10,136 nt of DNA, taken from assembly GCA_903921295.1 (NCBI GenBank), contig CAIXOZ010000140.1, positions 1 to 10,136 on the forward strand. Direction: 5' to 3'. Origin of the DNA: an uncultured cyanobacterium. GTDB taxonomy: Bacteria > Cyanobacteriota > Cyanobacteriia > PCC-6307 > Cyanobiaceae. The notes under the pieces are model-generated. The model was not told the origin of the DNA. It saw only the letters and a list, made by a program, of their open reading frames with translations, and did not search any database. Position numbers and translations under genes: made by a program. How positions within the stretch are numbered: the stretch's first letter is position 1; each line of letters opens with the position of its first letter. Positions 6,775 through 10,136 of the stretch are shown here, piece by piece.

Positions 6775-7842
6775 ATGGCACGGAAGGCGCTGTTGTGTGG
6801 GATCAACGAGTACAAGGATCAGCCGTTGAATGGTTGTGTCAATGATGCGCTCAACCTGCAGAAGCTGTTCCATGAGCACTTTGGTTTTGACCGGGATCAG
6901 ATCCGCTTACTGCTTGATCGGGATTGCATCCGGAGCATGTTGTATCAGGGCTGGCATTGGTTGACGGACGGAGCGAGAGCTGGCGATGTGCTCGTGTTTC
7001 ATTTTTCTGGGCATGGGACCTACATTCCCGATCAGGATGGGGATGAGTCGGATCTTCGTGATGAAATCACCTGCCTGCAGAATTTTGATTTTTATGATCC
7101 CGATAGCTATCTTTCGGATGATGAGTGGTTTGCCCTCACCCAGGCGGTGCCGGAGGGCGTGCATCTGCTGATCCTCAAGGACACCTGCCATTCCGGTGGC
7201 AGTTCCAGGTTCATCGGGGTGCGCCAGGCCGATGGCCGCGACAGGATCATCCTCGCCAATACCCATCAACTCAGTGCTTTTGGGGCCGCTGATGTCATCC
7301 CAGAGACGGCGGTGAGCAATTCCCGTTTCATCGTTCCGCCCCAGTTGCCGGCTGAAGCCTGGCAGCGCAGTGGCACAACGATCCGCCAGGAACGTCGCTC
7401 GCTGCTGATGCACACCAGCCTGATGGCCTGTAGTGAGGCCCAGACCGCCGCGGATGATGTCATCGACGGCACCAGCCAGGGGGCCTTCACCCACAGCGTC
7501 TGCAAGGTTCTGACGCAGGGATCGGCGGCCAGCAGCGATCAGCTGATCGCTCAGGTGTCCACGTTGATGAGCGGTCGTTACTCCCAGATCCCCCAGCACG
7601 AGGGGCCGCCGTTTGATCTTTCCCTGCTCTACGCCAGCGACGCCCCTCGGCCTGTGAGCGTGATGGTGCCGGCGGAGCCCGTTGTCATCCGGCCGGTCGG
7701 GGACGAATCGCCACCGCCCCGTCAGGCCCACCAGGGCAGCGCCGGGTTGATGGCGATCGCGGAGCTCACCCCCCAGCAGATGGTCTACGAGGCGCACCTG
7801 CGCTTCCTCGAGACCATGCGCGCGCTCAACAACCCCGGCTGA
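6775..7842 (+). CDS. Orthocaspase (bacterial metacaspase-like, C14 family cysteine peptidase)
   Basis: This 355-residue protein has an intact caspase-fold catalytic domain from residue 1. Motifs are ARKALLCGINEYKDQPLNGC (first strand), LVFHFSGHGTY with catalytic His80, and LLILKDTCHSGG with catalytic Cys138 after Asp136. The acidic segment DGDESDLRDEITC (88-100) and YLSDDEW (112-118) resemble the acidic pocket that gives metacaspases Arg/Lys P1 specificity. LMACSEAQTAADDVIDG and QGAFTHSVCKVL (about 216-246) cover the p10-like part, so the enzyme should be active. No signal peptide or transmembrane segment is visible, so a cytosolic location is inferred. A Pro-rich linker (about 288-320) leads to a terminal helix (LTPQQMVYEAHLRFLETMRA, 331-350) of unknown role. 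Orthocaspases are implicated in stress responses and cell death in cyanobacteria and other bacteria. The 5' half is clearly poorer in GC (40-52% in sampled 60-base blocks) than the 3' half (68% at 7441-7500), suggesting transfer. Translation signals at ATG 6775 are weak. Confidence 0.94.
   Translation: MARKALLCGINEYKDQPLNGCVNDALNLQKLFHEHFGFDRDQIRLLLDRDCIRSMLYQGWHWLTDGARAGDVLVFHFSGHGTYIPDQDGDESDLRDEITCLQNFDFYDPDSYLSDDEWFALTQAVPEGVHLLILKDTCHSGGSSRFIGVRQADGRDRIILANTHQLSAFGAADVIPETAVSNSRFIVPPQLPAEAWQRSGTTIRQERRSLLMHTSLMACSEAQTAADDVIDGTSQGAFTHSVCKVLTQGSAASSDQLIAQVSTLMSGRYSQIPQHEGPPFDLSLLYASDAPRPVSVMVPAEPVVIRPVGDESPPPRQAHQGSAGLMAIAELTPQQMVYEAHLRFLETMRALNNPG
7753..7760. repeat. HIP1 palindrome GCGATCGC
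   Basis: A perfect octamer near the 3' end of the orthocaspase gene. Its presence in the GC-rich, adapted half fits longer residence in a cyanobacterial genome. Confidence 0.8.
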
Positions 7843-7853
7843 GCCTGGCCGGG
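7834..7853 (+). repeat. Hairpin overlapping the orthocaspase stop codon
   Basis: CCCGGC (7834-7839) pairs with GCCGGG (7848-7853) around an 8-base loop containing the TGA stop. It may act with the second hairpin at 7870-7891 to end transcription or protect the 3' end. Confidence 0.35.
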
Positions 7854-7869
7854 TCGGCGCCATGCGGCG

Positions 7870-7891
7870 GCCTGACCCTTAGCTTTCAGGC
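7870..7891 (+). terminator. Candidate terminator between orthocaspase and queA
   Basis: GCCTGA (7870-7875) pairs with TCAGGC (7886-7891) around a 10-base loop, followed by the moderately T-rich TGGTTGTCT. It lies 27 nt after the orthocaspase stop and 23 nt before the queA start, and is the best terminator-like element in the gap. The short stem and imperfect U-tract limit confidence; it could also be a queA leader hairpin. Confidence 0.35.
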
Positions 7892-7914
7892 TGGTTGTCT
7901 GCTGCCGCCCCGGT

Positions 7915-9072
7915 GTGAGTGCGTCTGATTCCGCTGATCTGAGGCTGTCCAGTTACACCTTCGACCTGCCGGAGGCGGCGATTGCCCAGCGGCCGGTGGA
8001 GCCGCGTCATGCGGCCCGGATGCTCGAGGTGCTGCCAGGTTCGGGCTGCCGGCACCGGCAGGTGTGGGACCTGGCGGCATGCCTGCGACCGGGGGACCTG
8101 CTGGTGGTGAACGATACGCGCGTGCTGCAGGCCAGGCTTGAGGCGCGCCGGCGCAGTGGCGGTCGGGTGGAGCTGCTGGTGCTTGAGCCCCGGAGCGATG
8201 ACGGTCGCTGGCTCTGCCTGGCCAAGCCCGCCAAGCGGCTGCAGCCGGGCGAGTGGCTGGACCTCCAGGCTGCCGGGCAACCGCCGCTGGCGGTGCAGGT
8301 GCTGGGAGTCGATGCGGCCACAGGCGGGCGGATCCTCCAGTTTCCTCAGGGCTGCGCCACCCCAGAGGCGATCGAGCCGTTGCTTGGCCGCTACGGCGCC
8401 ATCCCCCTGCCGCCTTACATCCAGGAGCATCAGGCGAGCGATCAGGAGCGGTACCAGACCCGCTACGCCGCCAGGCCCGGGGCCGTGGCGGCGCCGACCG
8501 CCGGCCTGCATCTCAGCGATGCCCTGCTAGCCGAACTGGAACGGTTCGGAGTGGAGCGGGCCCAGGTGACCCTGCATGTGGGCCTGGGCACCTTCCGCCC
8601 TCTTGAGCAGGAGGACCTGACGGCGGTGCAGCTCCACAGCGAGTGGGTGGAGGTGAGTGAAGCGCTGGTGCAGGCGGTTCATGCCTGCCGGCAACGGGGC
8701 GGCCGGGTGATTGCGGTCGGCACCACGGCGGTGCGCAGCCTCGAAGGGGTGGCGGCGCTCCACGGTGGGGTGCTGCGGCCCTACCGCGGTCCCGTCAATC
8801 TGGTGATTCAGCCTGGCTACCGCCTGGCCGTGGTGCAGGGACTGCTCACCAACTTCCATCTGCCGAAATCATCGCTGCTGCTGCTCGTCAGCGCCCTGAT
8901 CGGTCGCCAGCGTCTGCTGGATCTCTACGCCGAGGCCATCGCGATGGGCTACCGCTTCTTCTCGTATGGCGATGCGATGTGGATGGCGCCGGAGGTGGTG
9001 CTGGGCTCCGCCAGACCTCTGGCCGCCTCGGCGGCGGAGGGCGCTGCGGCCAGCACCACCGCCCCGCTGTAG
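7915..9072 (+). CDS. queA: S-adenosylmethionine:tRNA ribosyltransferase-isomerase QueA
   Basis: QueA moves the ribosyl part of S-adenosylmethionine onto the preQ1 base at tRNA position 34, giving epoxyqueuosine, the penultimate queuosine intermediate. The 385-residue protein shows the family motifs in order: LSSYTFDLPEAAIAQRPVEP (N-terminal), LLVVNDTRVLQARL, IPLPPYIQ, RYQTRYAARPGAVAAPTAGL, VTLHVGLGTFRPL, HSEWVEVS, VIAVGTTAVRSLE, LVIQPGYRLAVVQGLLTNFH followed by LPKSSLLLLVSALIG, and FFSYGDAM. The start is GTG 7915, just ahead of the conserved N-terminus, with no Shine-Dalgarno site. After GDAM, where most QueA proteins end, there is a 30-residue Ala-rich tail. The tail and final strand lie in a 124-bp tail-to-tail overlap with the phosphopantetheinyl transferase gene on the other strand. 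Confidence 0.97.
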   Translation: MSASDSADLRLSSYTFDLPEAAIAQRPVEPRHAARMLEVLPGSGCRHRQVWDLAACLRPGDLLVVNDTRVLQARLEARRRSGGRVELLVLEPRSDDGRWLCLAKPAKRLQPGEWLDLQAAGQPPLAVQVLGVDAATGGRILQFPQGCATPEAIEPLLGRYGAIPLPPYIQEHQASDQERYQTRYAARPGAVAAPTAGLHLSDALLAELERFGVERAQVTLHVGLGTFRPLEQEDLTAVQLHSEWVEVSEALVQAVHACRQRGGRVIAVGTTAVRSLEGVAALHGGVLRPYRGPVNLVIQPGYRLAVVQGLLTNFHLPKSSLLLLVSALIGRQRLLDLYAEAIAMGYRFFSYGDAMWMAPEVVLGSARPLAASAAEGAAASTTAPL

Positions 9073-9764
9073 CCCTGGGGTAAGGCGGGGCGGAAGAGCT
9101 GAAACCCGTCGCCCCCGCCCGCCTCTGCAGAGCCGGTGCTCGCCAGGGCTGCGGCGCCGGCGGCCAGGCCCCGCCCATCGGCCTTGAGCGTGGCCTCCAG
9201 GGTGCACCAGGCGTGAGTGAAGGCTTCCAGTTGTCGGCATTCCGGCGTCGCCTCCAGATTCGCCACCGTGGTGGCGGAGAGATAACGGCGGGCAACCGCC
9301 CGCCAGCGCAGTCCCGTGCGATGGCGTTCCAGGTCGACCCCGACCGGACGCTGCCGGTGCACCGCCAGCAGCAGCAGGGCACCGGAATGGGAGAGGTTGA
9401 ACTGCAGGGGCGGCCAGGGGCCTGGCGCCAGCTGCGGTTTGCCCCAGGGGCCTCGCCTGATCGGCAGGGTTTCCGGGCTCTGTTTGAGCAGGACGCCGAT
9501 CAGCAGCCGCACCAGGGCGAGGCCACCGGCATGGCTGCTGTAGGCCGCCGGCTGGCGGCGTTGCTCCAGGCTCCGGCGTTCGTCGGCGCTGAGCAGACGC
9601 TGCAGGCGCTCGAGCAGGGCTTCCGGCAGCTGATCGGCGTTGTCGAGCAACAGCAGCAGCGGATCTTCCCCGAGGTTCAGGGGGGCGTTCAGATCGAGCA
9701 GGCCATCACCACCGGCGGCGCCATCGACCACAAAGCCCCCGGGCCTGCCATGAAGGCGCAGCAT
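8949..9764 (-). CDS. 4'-phosphopantetheinyl transferase (Sfp/HetI superfamily)
   Basis: The protein transfers 4'-phosphopantetheine from CoA to a serine of a carrier protein. Numbered from ATG 9764 (271 residues): LLSADERRSLEQRR (57-70) and GLALVRLLIG (81-90) match the N-terminal half of Sfp-type enzymes. RRGPWGKPQLA (103-113), FNLSHSGALLLLAV (122-135) and VGVDLERHR (141-149) follow, with magnesium ligands Asp144 and Glu146. WCTLEATLKADGRGL (186-200) keeps Glu190 and Lys194, but Leu replaces the first Lys of the usual WxxKEAxxK motif. Picocyanobacteria often have few such enzymes, so it may serve the fatty-acid ACP; that is inference. The core is preceded by about 45 residues of low similarity. 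An alternative start is GTG 9803 (13 more residues, 25 nt from sodB); I prefer ATG 9764 because a hairpin lies between them. Its last 41 residues overlap queA antisense. Confidence 0.86.
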   Translation of the reverse strand: MLRLHGRPGGFVVDGAAGGDGLLDLNAPLNLGEDPLLLLLDNADQLPEALLERLQRLLSADERRSLEQRRQPAAYSSHAGGLALVRLLIGVLLKQSPETLPIRRGPWGKPQLAPGPWPPLQFNLSHSGALLLLAVHRQRPVGVDLERHRTGLRWRAVARRYLSATTVANLEATPECRQLEAFTHAWCTLEATLKADGRGLAAGAAALASTGSAEAGGGDGFQLFRPALPQGYSGAVVLAAAPSAAEAARGLAEPSTTSGAIHIASPYEKKR

Positions 9765-9779
9765 CGGGAGCTCGGGGGG

Positions 9780-9797
9780 CCGCCCCGCAGGGGACGG
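9780..9797 (-). terminator. Hairpin downstream of sodB
   Basis: On the minus strand, CCGTCCCC and GGGGCGG form a stem (4 + 3 pairs with a bulged T) around a TGC loop, about 31 nt after the sodB stop. It may limit read-through from sodB into the phosphopantetheinyl transferase gene. No U-tract follows, so the role is uncertain. Confidence 0.3.
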
Positions 9798-9828
9798 CAG
9801 CACAGGCGAGGTGGCAGCCGTGGCGCGA

Positions 9829-10136
9829 TCAGGCCGAAGCCAGATTGGCGGCCACGAAGTCCCAGTTCACCAGCTTCTCGAGGTAGGTGGTGATGTAATC
9901 GGGGCGACGGTTCTGGTAGTCGAGGTAGTAAGCGTGCTCCCAGACATCCATGGTCAGCAGGGCCTTCTGGCCGTGGGCCAGGGGCAGATCGGCGTTGCCG
10001 GTCTTGGTGATCTTCAGGGTGCCGCCATCGAGCACCAACCAGGCCCAGCCGCTGCCGAACTGGGTGGCGCCAGCCGCCTTGAACTGTTCAACGAAGGCGT
10101 CGAAGCTGCCGAAGTCGGCGTTGATCTTGTCGGCCA
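9829..10136 (-). CDS. sodB: Superoxide dismutase [Fe], C-terminal part (truncated by window edge)
   Basis: The last 102 residues are visible, ending at TGA 9831-9829; the N-terminal half, with two of the metal-binding histidines, lies beyond the right edge. Motifs are QFGSGWAWLVLDGG, LLTMDVWEHAYYLDYQNRRP with metal ligands Asp and His in DVWEH (codons at 9948-9946 and 9936-9934), and the C-terminus VNWDFVAANLASA. The enzyme converts superoxide to oxygen and hydrogen peroxide in the cytosol. Absence of the Mn-type insertion before the DVWEH motif and the VNWxFVAxNLA ending favour the iron type, as in cyanobacterial SodB; the N-terminal residues that would help confirm this are not visible. The phosphopantetheinyl transferase gene follows on the same strand. 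Confidence 0.96.
   Translation of the reverse strand, partial: ADKINADFGSFDAFVEQFKAAGATQFGSGWAWLVLDGGTLKITKTGNADLPLAHGQKALLTMDVWEHAYYLDYQNRRPDYITTYLEKLVNWDFVAANLASA

Noticed and set aside
9213..9893. A 226-codon plus-strand open frame opposite the phosphopantetheinyl transferase and sodB ends
   Set aside because: The minus strand contains FNLSHSG, VGVDLE and the SodB C-terminus in proper frames; the plus frame is a Gln/Arg/Gly-rich shadow.
1..10136. tRNA genes, CRISPR arrays and insertion sequences
   Set aside because: No T-arm consensus in a cloverleaf context, no regularly spaced repeats, and no transposase motifs or terminal repeats were seen by eye on either strand.

Overview
The window is very GC-rich (about two thirds G+C by eye). 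Its gene set points to a picocyanobacterium of the Cyanobium/Synechococcus type: a light-repressed LrtA/HPF homologue, a slr1609-type acyl-ACP synthetase, a YlqD-family protein, a plastid-like pyruvate dehydrogenase E2 carrying HRTIYG in place of HxxxDG, an orthocaspase, an Fe-type superoxide dismutase, and three perfect HIP1 octamers (GCGATCGC). The genus is inferred, not proven.

Layout. Positions 1-239 (minus strand) hold the N-terminal part of lrtA/hpf, cut by the window edge. Divergent from it runs a plus-strand block: lipB (291-971), aas (about 1001-3061), a ylqD-like gene (3108-3551) and pdhC (3659-5032), with small gaps. Next comes a region that looks accessory (5033-7914). It contains a 589-bp stretch with no supportable gene, a divergent LysR-like regulator (5622-6542), a 10-bp perfect inverted repeat, and a single-domain orthocaspase (6775-7842) whose catalytic half is much poorer in GC than everything around it. 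Core genes resume with queA (7915-9072). On the minus strand, sodB (C-terminal part, 9829 to the window end) is followed by a 4'-phosphopantetheinyl transferase whose 3' end overlaps that of queA by 124 bp, tail to tail.

How the genes fit together. LipB moves octanoyl groups from acyl carrier protein (ACP) onto lipoyl domains. PdhC/E2 carries such a domain. Aas charges free fatty acids onto ACP. The phosphopantetheinyl transferase may convert apo-ACP or a related carrier to the holo form. Four of the nine genes therefore touch acyl-carrier or lipoyl chemistry. LrtA (ribosome hibernation) and SodB (superoxide removal) are housekeeping stress genes, and QueA makes the queuosine precursor on tRNA. 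The LysR-like gene and the orthocaspase are the unusual pair. They appear to sit between pdhC and queA, which I recall as neighbours in compact marine picocyanobacterial genomes. No wholly new system is demonstrated; this pair and its hairpins are the best candidates for follow-up.
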